This document shows positions 8,605 through 16,579 of a stretch of DNA of 64,000 bases, piece after piece. The notes beneath the pieces are model-generated. The model saw only the letters and a list, made by a program, of their open reading frames with translations. It was not told the origin of the DNA and searched no databases. The stretch's first letter is position 1. Every line of letters starts with the position of its first letter. The DNA comes from JAMXLO01 sp963850535 (lineage in GTDB: Bacteria > Pseudomonadota > Alphaproteobacteria > Acetobacterales > Acetobacteraceae): NCBI GenBank assembly GCA_963850535.1, contig CAWKMC010000040.1, positions 124,001-188,000 on the forward strand, written 5' to 3'. Position numbers and translations under genes: made by a program.

Positions 8605-9354
8605 ATGTTCATCCATCGCCCGGACCCGATTCATCAGGTTCGCGTGGACACGCCGGATCCAGTCTTCGCCGAAAAGCTCCTGGAGCAGTTCGGCGGCGCC
8701 ACCGGCGAACTATCCGCAGCGCTGACCTATTTCACCCAATCCTTCCACTGCGAGGATCAGGGCATACGAGACATGCTGCAGAACATCGCCACCGAGGAGT
8801 TCAGTCACCTTGAGATGGTGGCGATGATGGTCGAGCAGCACACAAAGCGTGCCAGGCAAGGTGCTCAGGAAAAGGCTTACAACACCACGCTCTTTGCGAT
8901 GCGTGGTTATGGTCCGCACCTCGTCAACTCGCGCGGCAGCACCTGGGATGCGCGTTATGTCAACGAAGGCGCCCACATCGTGCGTGACCTGCGGGCGGAC
9001 ATCGCAGCCGAGGCAGGTGCACTGGCGACGTATGAAGCGCTGCTGAAGATCGCGCCGGATGAGGGGTCACGCGACGCACTGCGCCACTTGGCGACGCGGG
9101 AGATTGCTCATGCCCGCATGTTTATGAAGACACTCGAATCGATGAACAAGCTGGACGACCCGATGTTCGGTGATCTGCAGCCCGACGACACAGTGGATGT
9201 CTGGTTCAACCTGACTGTGGGTCCGGAGGCAGAGCGTCGCGGTCCGTGGAACAGCGAGCCGGACTTCCACACCCGCGACCTGGCTGCAGAGGCGCAACGC
9301 GGCGGCGGCGGTGGGGCTCCGCCGAGCGCGCGTCACTCGTCCGCGAAGAAGTAG
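8605..9354 (+). CDS. Manganese catalase
   Basis: A 249-residue ferritin-like di-manganese catalase, which disproportionates H2O2 without haem. The likely metal ligands are Glu in TGELSAALTYF, Glu/His in ATEEFSHLEMV, Glu in AEAGALATYEALL and Glu/His in REIAHARMF. The C-terminus is Gly-rich and basic. AAGGAA precedes ATG 8605. The 100-bp gap after the aminotransferase suggests its own promoter. The flavin- and metal-dependent oxygenases on both sides make peroxide, which fits its location. Confidence 0.88.
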   Translation: MFIHRPDPIHQVRVDTPDPVFAEKLLEQFGGATGELSAALTYFTQSFHCEDQGIRDMLQNIATEEFSHLEMVAMMVEQHTKRARQGAQEKAYNTTLFAMRGYGPHLVNSRGSTWDARYVNEGAHIVRDLRADIAAEAGALATYEALLKIAPDEGSRDALRHLATREIAHARMFMKTLESMNKLDDPMFGDLQPDDTVDVWFNLTVGPEAERRGPWNSEPDFHTRDLAAEAQRGGGGGAPPSARHSSAKK

Positions 9355-9376
9355 CCACTCGCTGGCAGCGTCGATA

Positions 9377-9403
9377 GGCTCCCTCCAGCTAATGGAGGGA
9401 GCC
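9377..9403 (+). promoter_or_regulatory. Perfect 11-bp hairpin that contains the Shine-Dalgarno of the next gene
   Basis: The arms GGCTCCCTCCA (9377-9387) and TGGAGGGAGCC (9393-9403) pair perfectly around a 5-nt loop GCTAA. The 3' arm holds the GGAGGG ribosome binding site for the ATG at 9408. In RNA this would hide the site, so it is either a translational control hairpin or the terminator of the catalase gene; no T-run follows, which disfavours a plain terminator. Confidence 0.6.
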
Positions 9404-9407
9404 ACCC

Positions 9408-10259
9408 ATGCACGTCGGCGCTGCGATGTTCTTCACTGACTATTCGATGGCGCCGAGCGAACTCGCCCGCGCACTCGAGCAGCGAGGCTTCGAATCGCTC
9501 TGGGCGCCGGAGCATTCGCACATCCCGACCTCGCGTCTCTCACCGTTTCCGAACGGCGGCGATCTCCCGAAGCAGTACTACGACGTGATGGATCCCTTCG
9601 TCACGCTTTCTGCGGCCGCCGCAGCGACCAAGACCCTGAAGATCGGGACCGGCGTTTGCCTGGTGCAGCAGCGTGATCCGATTCAGACCGCGAAACTGGT
9701 CGCCTCAATCGACCAGGTATCTGGCGGACGCTTCCTGTTTGGCGTGGGTTCAGGCTGGAACGCCGAGGAGATGGAAGATCACGGCACGCCGTTCAAGTCG
9801 CGCCACAAGATTGCGCGCGAGCGGATCGAGGCGATGAAGGCCATCTGGACCCAGGACAAGGCGGAGTATCACGGCGAGTTCGTCAACTTCGACCCGATGA
9901 TGGCCTGGCCAAAACCAGTGCAGAAGCCCTATCCGCCGGTCATTGTCGGTGGCGCCTTCCCATACGGGGCACGTCGCGCGATCCGCTATGGGGATGGCTG
10001 GGTGCCGCACGCAAGCCGACCCGAATACGGCGACGTCAGTGATTTCCTGCCGCAGTTTCAGCAAATGGCGAGGGAAGCAAGCCGCGATCCGGCATCATTG
10101 CCGGTCACCATGTTTCGCGTGGTCGAAGAGCTCGATAAGTTGCGGCACTATCGCGAGATTGGTATCGCGCGGGTGGTCATTACCGTACCATCCGCAGGTC
10201 GCGGCGAGGTCATGCCAATCCTGGACCGCTGGGCGGAGAAGATCCGCGCCATGAATTAG
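9408..10259 (+). CDS. LLM class (luciferase-like) F420/FMN-dependent oxidoreductase
   Basis: A 283-residue TIM-barrel protein of the bacterial luciferase superfamily, similar to the TIGR03619 F420-dependent group. Typical segments are SLWAPEHSHIPT near the N-terminus, KIGTGVCLVQQRDP, GGRFLFGVGSGWNAEEMEDHG and the PVIVGGAF strand. Such enzymes oxidise or reduce small organic molecules with FMN or F420. The ribosome binding site is inside the hairpin at 9377-9403. Cofactor choice cannot be decided from sequence alone. Confidence 0.82.
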   Translation: MHVGAAMFFTDYSMAPSELARALEQRGFESLWAPEHSHIPTSRLSPFPNGGDLPKQYYDVMDPFVTLSAAAAATKTLKIGTGVCLVQQRDPIQTAKLVASIDQVSGGRFLFGVGSGWNAEEMEDHGTPFKSRHKIARERIEAMKAIWTQDKAEYHGEFVNFDPMMAWPKPVQKPYPPVIVGGAFPYGARRAIRYGDGWVPHASRPEYGDVSDFLPQFQQMAREASRDPASLPVTMFRVVEELDKLRHYREIGIARVVITVPSAGRGEVMPILDRWAEKIRAMN

Positions 10260-10338
10260 CCGGCGGGGAGACACGGGCGACCCCGTTGCCGTATCAGAGG
10301 CGATCTCGTGACATCTCTCGCCACCGATGGAGCAAGCG

Positions 10339-10629
10339 ATGGAGGAACAGCAACCGGGTTCGGCGGATCAGTCGAACAAGGTCCCCGCCGTGTCATCACG
10401 CGGTTTACCAGTAACCCGGCAGGCGGGGGCACTCGCCATTGGTGCGACTGCAATCGGCGCGCTGGCTTTGGGGGCGGTTGCGGTCGGCGCGCTGGCTATC
10501 GGCAAGCTCGCCGTGGGCCAACTCGCGATACGCGGCGCGAAATTGCGCCGGGGCAATGTCGGCGAACTCAGGGTATCGCAATTGGTCATCGAAGAACTGC
10601 ACATCGTGCGGATCCGAGGCCGCCAATAG
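10339..10629 (+). CDS. Small protein with a hydrophobic five-residue repeat
   Basis: A 96-residue protein whose middle (about residues 34-66) consists of tandem five-residue units such as GALAI, GATAI, GALAL, GAVAV, GALAI, GKLAV, GQLAI. The C-terminus changes to a charged version (VGELRVSQLVIEELHI). The pattern resembles conserved uncharacterised bacterial proteins with Ala/Gly/Leu/Ile repeats; a beta-solenoid or membrane-associated structure is possible. GGAG lies 6 bp before ATG 10339, which is preferred over ATG 10327. Function is not known. Confidence 0.7.
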   Translation: MEEQQPGSADQSNKVPAVSSRGLPVTRQAGALAIGATAIGALALGAVAVGALAIGKLAVGQLAIRGAKLRRGNVGELRVSQLVIEELHIVRIRGRQ

Positions 10630-10636
10630 TGCGGGC

Positions 10637-11632
10637 TCAGGTTCCAAGCCTTGGGCGCATCACGCGCTCGAACGCGTCCACTTCAGCTTCCGGCATGCGG
10701 TAACCACCGGCCAGATCGTGTGCCGGGAACAAAAAGACGTCCTGGACACTCGCCTCATCGCGCGCCCGCAGCAGGCGATCCGCGCAACGTTCCGGCGACC
10801 CGAACAGTCCGTAGGCATCGGCAATCTGCCGAGCCTGATCCTCCGGGATGCCGGCGGGGTCGTGGGTCGGGTCAAGCGCGAAGCCCGCCTCTCGCAGCCA
10901 GTAAAGGTTCGAGGCGCTGGGATAGGTGAGGAACGGTTGACCCGCGGCGAACCAGCTCTTCACCCATCGTGGGCCAGCAAAAGCATCGGACCCGAGGCCA
11001 AGCGTAACGACGAACATTACCGGGAAGTTCGCCAGTGAGCGGCCCGCTCGCCCCGCACCGGTCTCCAGGTGACGCATCGCTGCACGGATGCCCGCGGAAT
11101 GCAGCCCAACAAACAGCAGGACGCCATCGGCAACTTCGCCGGCAAGTTCGATCATGCGTGGCCCGGATGCCAACAGATACACCGGCGTCGCGATCGCGCC
11201 CGGATTTCTAAGCTGGGTCGAAGCCGCGCCAAAAGCGACTTCTTCTCCGGCAAGCAATCGACGGAGATTCCCTATGGCGTCGCGCATGAACGCCACCCCG
11301 GCGCGCGGTCTGCCGATGCTCCGCGTTGAGATGAACCCAGGCGCAACCGTGAGAAAGCTGCGTCCTGGAGCGATCTCGTCAAGGCTGTGAGCAAGCGAGG
11401 CAAGCACCAATGGATGCCGCACCAATGGGCTCGATGTGGCCGGGAATAGTCGCAGATTGCGTGTGGCCTGTGCCGCCAGGGCAAGCGCGAGGTAGGCGTC
11501 TCGGCCACTCGACGGGTGATCATGAATGCCAACGCCATCAAAGCCCGCCGCTTCGCATCGGGCAACGAAAGCAGCAATGTCGGGCAGCTTCCGACCGACC
11601 GGAACCCTGAGCGCGACACGAAGCCGGTCCAT
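10637..11632 (-). CDS. LLM class flavin-dependent oxidoreductase
   Basis: A 331-residue luciferase-like TIM-barrel oxidoreductase, related to the gene at 9408 but distant from it. Family segments include GFDGVGIHDHPSSGRDAY, the SPLVRHPLVLAS strand and FGSPERCADRLLRA near the C-terminus. GAGGAGG ends 6 bp before ATG 11632, so the two earlier in-frame TTG/GTG codons are not used. It is convergent with the small repeat protein (7 bp apart) and divergent from the dienelactone hydrolase at 11820. Substrate unknown. Confidence 0.8.
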   Translation of the reverse strand: MDRLRVALRVPVGRKLPDIAAFVARCEAAGFDGVGIHDHPSSGRDAYLALALAAQATRNLRLFPATSSPLVRHPLVLASLAHSLDEIAPGRSFLTVAPGFISTRSIGRPRAGVAFMRDAIGNLRRLLAGEEVAFGAASTQLRNPGAIATPVYLLASGPRMIELAGEVADGVLLFVGLHSAGIRAAMRHLETGAGRAGRSLANFPVMFVVTLGLGSDAFAGPRWVKSWFAAGQPFLTYPSASNLYWLREAGFALDPTHDPAGIPEDQARQIADAYGLFGSPERCADRLLRARDEASVQDVFLFPAHDLAGGYRMPEAEVDAFERVMRPRLGT

Positions 11633-11819
11633 CACCAACCTCCTCGCATGACGGTCTCCTTTGTGCGGTGGCGCAAGCGGATGACGGGGTGCACGCCATT
11701 TCGTTATGGCATGTTGCGACGATCAGGCTGCTCATCCGCTTCGCGCGGACACTGGCAGGCTGATGTCGGGCGAGGCAAGATCCGTGGGTCCAGCACGGGA
11801 CCAAGCAAGGAGGGAGATG

Positions 11820-12593
11820 ATGGCGAACATACCCGGTGCAGTCACCGACCCCAGCCGCATCAAGAGCGAAGAGATCCATTTCAAGAGTGGCGCCGACAGC
11901 ATACCCGGCTATCTCGCGCGGCCGGCCCAGACTGGCAGCTATCCCGGCATCGTCGTTATCCATGAGGCGTTCGGCCTGGTGGATCATATCCGCGACATCG
12001 CCCGTCGCTTCGCCAATATCGGCTACAACGCTTTGGCGCCTGACCTGTATGCCCGCGCCGGCGGACCGAAGGATCCGAACGACATCAACACGGTGATGCC
12101 CGTCATGTTTGCGCTGCCGGATGCGCAGGCGGTGCGCGATCTCGAAGCCGCTGCGACGCATCTGCGGGGACTGCCGGGTGCAACGGCAAAGATCGGCGCC
12201 ATCGGCTTCTGCTCAGGCGGACGCCACACCCTGCTGTTCGCGTGCAGCAGCACCATGGTCAACGCGGCGATCGATTGCTGGGGCGGCTTCATTCACCGCG
12301 CCACGCCTGACGCGGAGACCTCGGCTGCACGGCCAACACCGCTGCTCGACCTGGCGAAAAACCTGCACTGCCCGCTGTTCGCAGTGTTCGGTGAGGAGGA
12401 CCAGAATCCGAGCGTCACCTTGGAGCCGGAGTTGAAACAGCGCGCCGCCGCTTCCGGTCAGCCGGTTACGACCAAGATCTACAAGGATGCGGGCCACGCA
12501 TTCCTGGCTGATTATCGGCCCAGCTATCGCGAGACGCCGGCGTCCGAGTTGTGGACCGACATCACCGATTACTTCGGCAGACACCTGAAGTAG
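11820..12593 (+). CDS. Dienelactone hydrolase family protein (second copy)
   Basis: A 257-residue alpha/beta hydrolase of the carboxymethylenebutenolidase family. The nucleophile motif GFCSGG, the acid residue near FGEEDQNPS and the His in AGHAFLAD form the catalytic triad. The N-terminal SGADSIPGYLARP strand is typical. AAGGAGG ends 6 bp before ATG 11820. It faces the VOC dioxygenase gene convergently (12 bp between stops). Together with the first dienelactone hydrolase at 3657 and two ring-cleavage enzymes, it supports aromatic or lactone catabolism in this region. Confidence 0.85.
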   Translation: MANIPGAVTDPSRIKSEEIHFKSGADSIPGYLARPAQTGSYPGIVVIHEAFGLVDHIRDIARRFANIGYNALAPDLYARAGGPKDPNDINTVMPVMFALPDAQAVRDLEAAATHLRGLPGATAKIGAIGFCSGGRHTLLFACSSTMVNAAIDCWGGFIHRATPDAETSAARPTPLLDLAKNLHCPLFAVFGEEDQNPSVTLEPELKQRAAASGQPVTTKIYKDAGHAFLADYRPSYRETPASELWTDITDYFGRHLK

Positions 12594-12605
12594 CGGCGAC
12601 CCACA

Positions 12606-13550
12606 TCAGGGGCTGACGTGGCCGCGGAATTTTTCCGGTGGCCGCGTCCCCCATTGTGAGCGCAGCCCCTCTTCGGCCGGCACCAGATTGCCGCCATTGC
12701 GCACGTTCAGCCGGTCGGTGTCGGCCCAGTGTTCGTGCACGCGGCCCCAGGGATCGGCCCAATAGTCATAGACCTGACTGCCAAGCAGGTGGCGGCCAAT
12801 GCCCCACATGTGCTCGTACTTGCCAAGGCCGTTCAGGTATTCGTGGCCGATGAACACGTCGTCGATGTCCTGCACCTCGAACGAGAAGTGATTGAGGCCG
12901 GCGCGCTCATTCCTCATGCAGAAGAACGCGTGGTGGTCCACATAGTCGTCGCCGGCGTCGATGCGGCTGAACTGGCCGATGATGTTGTCCTGCTCGCCGG
13001 CGAAGACGTCGTCCGAACAGATCAATCCAAGCGTTTCGCGGAACCAGCGAACGGTTTCCTGGTTGCGCGGCGAGCCAAGTACTGCATGGCCGATGCGCTT
13101 CACGCTGGATGGGCCAGAGGCAAAGCGGATCACCTCGCCTGCCCGCTTCAGCGGCTCGACGCCGGAGTTGATTGGCTGACGCACGACCTGGATCGGTGCC
13201 ACGGCCTCGAGACCATGCACGATCTCGATCGTGTAGCCATTCGGTTCGGTCAGGCGAACGCGCTTGCCACCCCCGGGTTCATCGAGTGTCTCGATGCCTG
13301 ATGCGCCGGGCAACCTTGCTGCCGCGTGCAACACGTCTTCGCTGGTCACTGACCAGGCGAATCCTAGGCACTTCGGATCGCCCTTCTCGGTAATGTGGAT
13401 GTGGTGCACCGGGTCGGTTCCGCGCATGTAAAGCGCAGTCGGCGTACGCGCCACACGCACCATTCCGAACGCGGTGAGGAATTCTTCTTCGGCGTCGAGG
13501 TCCGGTGACCGCAGCCGGCCATAGGCAAGGTCGCGCACTTTCAAAGCCAT
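12606..13550 (-). CDS. VOC superfamily extradiol ring-cleavage dioxygenase
   Basis: A 314-residue protein with two glyoxalase/bleomycin-resistance modules, as in 2,3-dihydroxybiphenyl 1,2-dioxygenase and catechol 2,3-dioxygenase. In the catalytic second module the likely Fe(II) ligands are His in RIGHAVLGS, His in AGLNHFSFEV and Glu in GRVHEHWAD. GGAGG stands 5 bp before ATG 13550, which supports an independent start. The frame is open upstream without a stop all the way through the nucleotidyltransferase (13551-13874), so a fusion product is also possible. Substrate unknown. Confidence 0.85.
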   Translation of the reverse strand: MALKVRDLAYGRLRSPDLDAEEEFLTAFGMVRVARTPTALYMRGTDPVHHIHITEKGDPKCLGFAWSVTSEDVLHAAARLPGASGIETLDEPGGGKRVRLTEPNGYTIEIVHGLEAVAPIQVVRQPINSGVEPLKRAGEVIRFASGPSSVKRIGHAVLGSPRNQETVRWFRETLGLICSDDVFAGEQDNIIGQFSRIDAGDDYVDHHAFFCMRNERAGLNHFSFEVQDIDDVFIGHEYLNGLGKYEHMWGIGRHLLGSQVYDYWADPWGRVHEHWADTDRLNVRNGGNLVPAEEGLRSQWGTRPPEKFRGHVSP

Positions 13551-13874
13551 GTCACCCTCCCGTGTCAGCGGTTTCGAACGAAATGCAATCCTTAGCGATC
13601 CGCGCCGAAACGACGGATCGACGGTCGCGAGATCGACAATGCCAACCTTGTAGGGAATGTCGCTTTCAGACAATGCCTCGGCGATCGCCCCGAGCCCATC
13701 CAACCCGAGTGGCCCGCTCCACTCCAGCGCCAGGTCAAGGTCTGAGTAGCGCCGCGCACCACCATGGACGCGCGAACCGAAAACGTAGGCTCGCGCCTGT
13801 GGCGGCAGTAGTTTTCGCAGCACATCGCGCAAGATGCGCACGTGCTCCTCACGAATGTCGAAAACCGATATCAT
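13551..13874 (-). CDS. MNT-type nucleotidyltransferase (antitoxin-like), no stop of its own
   Basis: About 108 codons of a minimal nucleotidyltransferase of the MntA / HI0073 family. The catalytic motif GSX10DXD is complete (FGSRVHG...YSDLD). Such proteins neutralise HEPN toxins by adding AMP. ATG 13874 overlaps the HEPN stop as ATGA, a coupled start. The frame has no stop codon and runs directly into the VOC dioxygenase start at 13550. Either a stop was lost, a base is missing, or the cell makes a fusion. Confidence 0.75.
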
Positions 13875-14347
13875 CGGGCACGTTGCTGAAGTTGCTCGAG
13901 CAGGTATGCCGCCTCTACCAGGAAGTCGGGTATTTCCGCCGCGACCTGTTCGGCGATTGCCGCAGAATAAGTGTAACTCGTCCGCGCGCGCATATCGCGG
14001 AAGCGCCGCCAAACGGGCCAATCGCCATGCAACAATCCCTGCTCATTGCCGCTGCGAATAAGGTCCTGAAACGGCATCTGGTCATAAGCATCGGGTGTCG
14101 GCGCTATCAACCGCAGGTATCGCCGCATCATCCGGTGACTGAGCTCGTAGGTGTATTCGAACCGCTGGATCAAACCGTCTCGGAGCTGTTCGTCCTGTGG
14201 CACCTGCCGATGTCGCTCGAGACCCTCGCGGAGTCGCGCGACCGCATTGACCAAAGCAGTAAGATCGAGCGGTTTAACGCGATCCGTCAATTTTGTCCGC
14301 CCTAACTTGTGCAAGGCCATTCCGAGCTGCGCACCTCCACCGCTCAT
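13871..14347 (-). CDS. HEPN / HI0074-type nucleotidyltransferase substrate-binding protein (toxin-like)
   Basis: A 158-residue helical protein of the HI0074 family, partner of MNT nucleotidyltransferases. The family core runs from LTALVNAVARLREGL through RFEYTYELSHRMMRRYL to the C-terminal helix. At the place where relatives have a TSHTY-type motif, this protein has RTSYTYS, so the His is replaced by Tyr and RNase activity is doubtful. ATG 14347 overlaps the ispG stop (ATGA). The alternative internal start at 14320 would leave a more typical N-terminus. Confidence 0.72.
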   Translation of the reverse strand: MSGGGAQLGMALHKLGRTKLTDRVKPLDLTALVNAVARLREGLERHRQVPQDEQLRDGLIQRFEYTYELSHRMMRRYLRLIAPTPDAYDQMPFQDLIRSGNEQGLLHGDWPVWRRFRDMRARTSYTYSAAIAEQVAAEIPDFLVEAAYLLEQLQQRAR

Positions 14348-15470
14348 TCCGCCGCGAGCTTCTCCGCCTCCTTCGCCGCTTTAAGCTCCCCCGCCTTCGC
14401 CTCTACCAGCTCGACAATGTGGTCGATCATCGCCGCACCTTCGATCGTGTGGTCCGTCTTGCCGGCGCGATACACCATATGACGGCCGTTGCCGCCGCCG
14501 GTCAGGCCGATATCGGTCATCAGCGCCTCGCCGGGCCCGTTCACCACGCAGCCGATTATCGAGAGCGTAATCGGCGTCTCGATGTGCGCCAGCCGCTCCT
14601 CCAGCGTCTGCACCGTCTCGATCACATTGAAGCCCTGGCGCGCGCAGGATGGACAGGAGACGACCTTCACGCCGCGATGGCGGATACCAAGCGCCTTCAA
14701 CAGATCCCAGCCAACCCGCACCTCCTCCTCCGGTTCGTCGGACAACGACACCCGCAGCGTATCGCCGATGCCTGCCCAGAGCAGCGAACCCAGACCAATC
14801 GAGCCGACTTGACCGTGCCCATGCGCCGCCCGCCGGCCTCGGTGATGCCGATATGCAGCGGGTGGTCGCAGACCTCGGCCAGCTGCTGGTACGCAGCGAC
14901 CGCGAGGAACACGTCGGACGCCTTCACGCTGATCTTGAAGTCATGGAAGTCGTGCTGCTGCAGAATGTCGGCATGATACAGCGCGCTCTCGACCAGCGCC
15001 TCGGGGTTCGGTTCGCCGTATTTTTCCAGCAGATGCTTTTCCAGCGAGCCGGCATTCACGCCGATACGCATCGAGCAGCCATGATCGCGCGCGGCCTTGA
15101 TGACCTCCTTCACGCGCTCACTGCTGCCGATATTGCCGGGATTGATGCGCAGGCACGCCGCGCCGCTGTCGGCAGCCTCGATCGCGCGTTTGTAATGGAA
15201 ATGGATGTCCGCGACGATCGGCACATTGACCTCGTGCACAATATCCTTGAGCGCCAGTGCGCTCTCCCGATCGGGGCAGGACACGCGGACGATATCGACA
15301 CCAGCCAACTCGGCTCGCCTGATCTGCGCCACCGTGCCGGTCACGTCGGTGGTCAGCGTGTTGGTCATCGTCTGCACGCTGATCGGTGCGCCGTCGCCCA
15401 CTGGCACCTGACCGATATAGACGCGGCGGGACTTCCGCCGGACGATCTCCTGGTACGGCCGGTAGCTCAT
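14344..15470 (-). pseudogene. ispG: ispG, 4-hydroxy-3-methylbut-2-enyl-diphosphate synthase, frame broken once
   Basis: IspG reduces MEcPP to HMBPP in the non-mevalonate isoprenoid pathway, using a [4Fe-4S] cluster. The first frame (15470 to about 14805) covers the TIM barrel from SVQTMTNTLTTDV to ITEAGGRRMGTVKS. The second frame (to 14344) holds the rest, with cluster cysteines in VVSCPSCARQGF and IGCVVNGPGEA. The frames join at about 14800-14806 in the highly conserved VKS-xIGLG stretch, where two bases are extra or one is missing. The gene is normally essential, so a sequencing error is the simplest explanation. ispE is also in this window, at 59464. Confidence 0.9.
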
Positions 15471-15527
15471 GCCATGACTCTCCGTATGCGGTGGCGCCCT
15501 TACAATGGGGCCTTCGCTGTCGATCCG

Positions 15528-16430
15528 CTACTGGGGACCAGGCCGCAGGCTGGTTGCCACCAGCTTTCCATCCTTGATCTGGTCGGGGTCGAGCGGAAGA
15601 TCGCGCCGCACTGCCCCGTTGCCGCCAAGAGGTCCGGTCCCCACCCCGTCCACCAGCAGATCCGTGCCTCCGGCATTGCCCGTGGTGAGCAAGAGATTGG
15701 ACTTGGGCGGCACATCCCAGGTTTCGCCGGCGCGCAGAGTCCGGCTCAGTAGCACCTGACCCGACCTGTCGCGGACCTGCAGCCAGGCGTCAGCGCTGGC
15801 CCGCAACACAATGCGGGGCTGATCCGGTGGCGGGGGCGGCACCGCCGCGGCGGCCGAACTGGGCGAAATCGCCGGTGCTGGTGCCGCTTCTGCCTGCTGC
15901 ACTGATGGTGGCGCCGCAGGAGCCGGGACGGGCGCCGGTGCCGGTGTTTCGGTCCGCGGCGCTTGTTCCGCCAGCGATGCCAAGCGGGTCGGCACCTGGA
16001 CGTCGGCCTCCGCTGGAAGCCGGCCCTCGCCTGACAGACGATACCATCCGGCATACGCGCCAACCGCCAGCACGATACCCAGCAGGACCACCGCACCGGC
16101 CGGCACAGCCCGCCCGGGAACAGGCACCGGAAAGACCAGCTCCGTCCGGGCGTCCACTTGCGCGGCTTCAGCCTTGAAGCGCCGCACGACCTCGTTCGGA
16201 TCCAGACCCAGCATGGTCGCGTAGCTGCGCAGGAACGCGAGGGCGTATGCGTTGCCCGGCAACTCATCGATCCGACCTGCCTCAAGCGCCTCCAGATAAC
16301 ATGGGCGAATGTGCAGCGCGTGCGCGAGGTCGTTGAGGCACCAGCCTACACGCTCGCGCGCGGCACGGAGATCGCCGCCAGCCCGCGGGGCGATCGGGGC
16401 CACATCCTTTGGTTGCATTGCTGGCAGCAT
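15528..16430 (-). CDS. rodZ: RodZ-like helix-turn-helix membrane protein
   Basis: About 300 residues: an N-terminal Cro/CI-type HTH_25 domain (LRAARERVGWCLNDLAHALHI, residues ~22-90), a basic linker, one membrane helix (AGAVVLLGIVLAVGAYAGWY), a long Pro/Ala-rich periplasmic segment and a C-terminal DUF4115 domain (WLQVRDRSGQVLLSRTL). RodZ links MreB to the cell-wall elongation machinery. The pairing with ispG is seen in many proteobacteria. Start is uncertain: ATG 16430 or 16418; neither has a good ribosome binding site, and codons further upstream read through poor sequence. Confidence 0.8.
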   Translation of the reverse strand: MLPAMQPKDVAPIAPRAGGDLRAARERVGWCLNDLAHALHIRPCYLEALEAGRIDELPGNAYALAFLRSYATMLGLDPNEVVRRFKAEAAQVDARTELVFPVPVPGRAVPAGAVVLLGIVLAVGAYAGWYRLSGEGRLPAEADVQVPTRLASLAEQAPRTETPAPAPVPAPAAPPSVQQAEAAPAPAISPSSAAAAVPPPPPDQPRIVLRASADAWLQVRDRSGQVLLSRTLRAGETWDVPPKSNLLLTTGNAGGTDLLVDGVGTGPLGGNGAVRRDLPLDPDQIKDGKLVATSLRPGPQ

Positions 16431-16579
16431 ATTGCTTTGGCTATCTTCTAGCCATAGTTGTATTTCCTGCAGCGCGCCTACCCCGTTACCGCGGATAGGT
16501 TGCAATACCAACCCCTCTACACTGCTACTGATTTTGTCCGCTGTCAAATCGTCATTTGAATTTCTGCAAAAAAGCTCCG

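Noticed and set aside
9377..9403. Plain rho-independent terminator of the catalase gene
   Set aside because: The stem is perfect, but no run of T follows and the 3' arm is the next gene's ribosome binding site, so a regulatory hairpin is the better reading.
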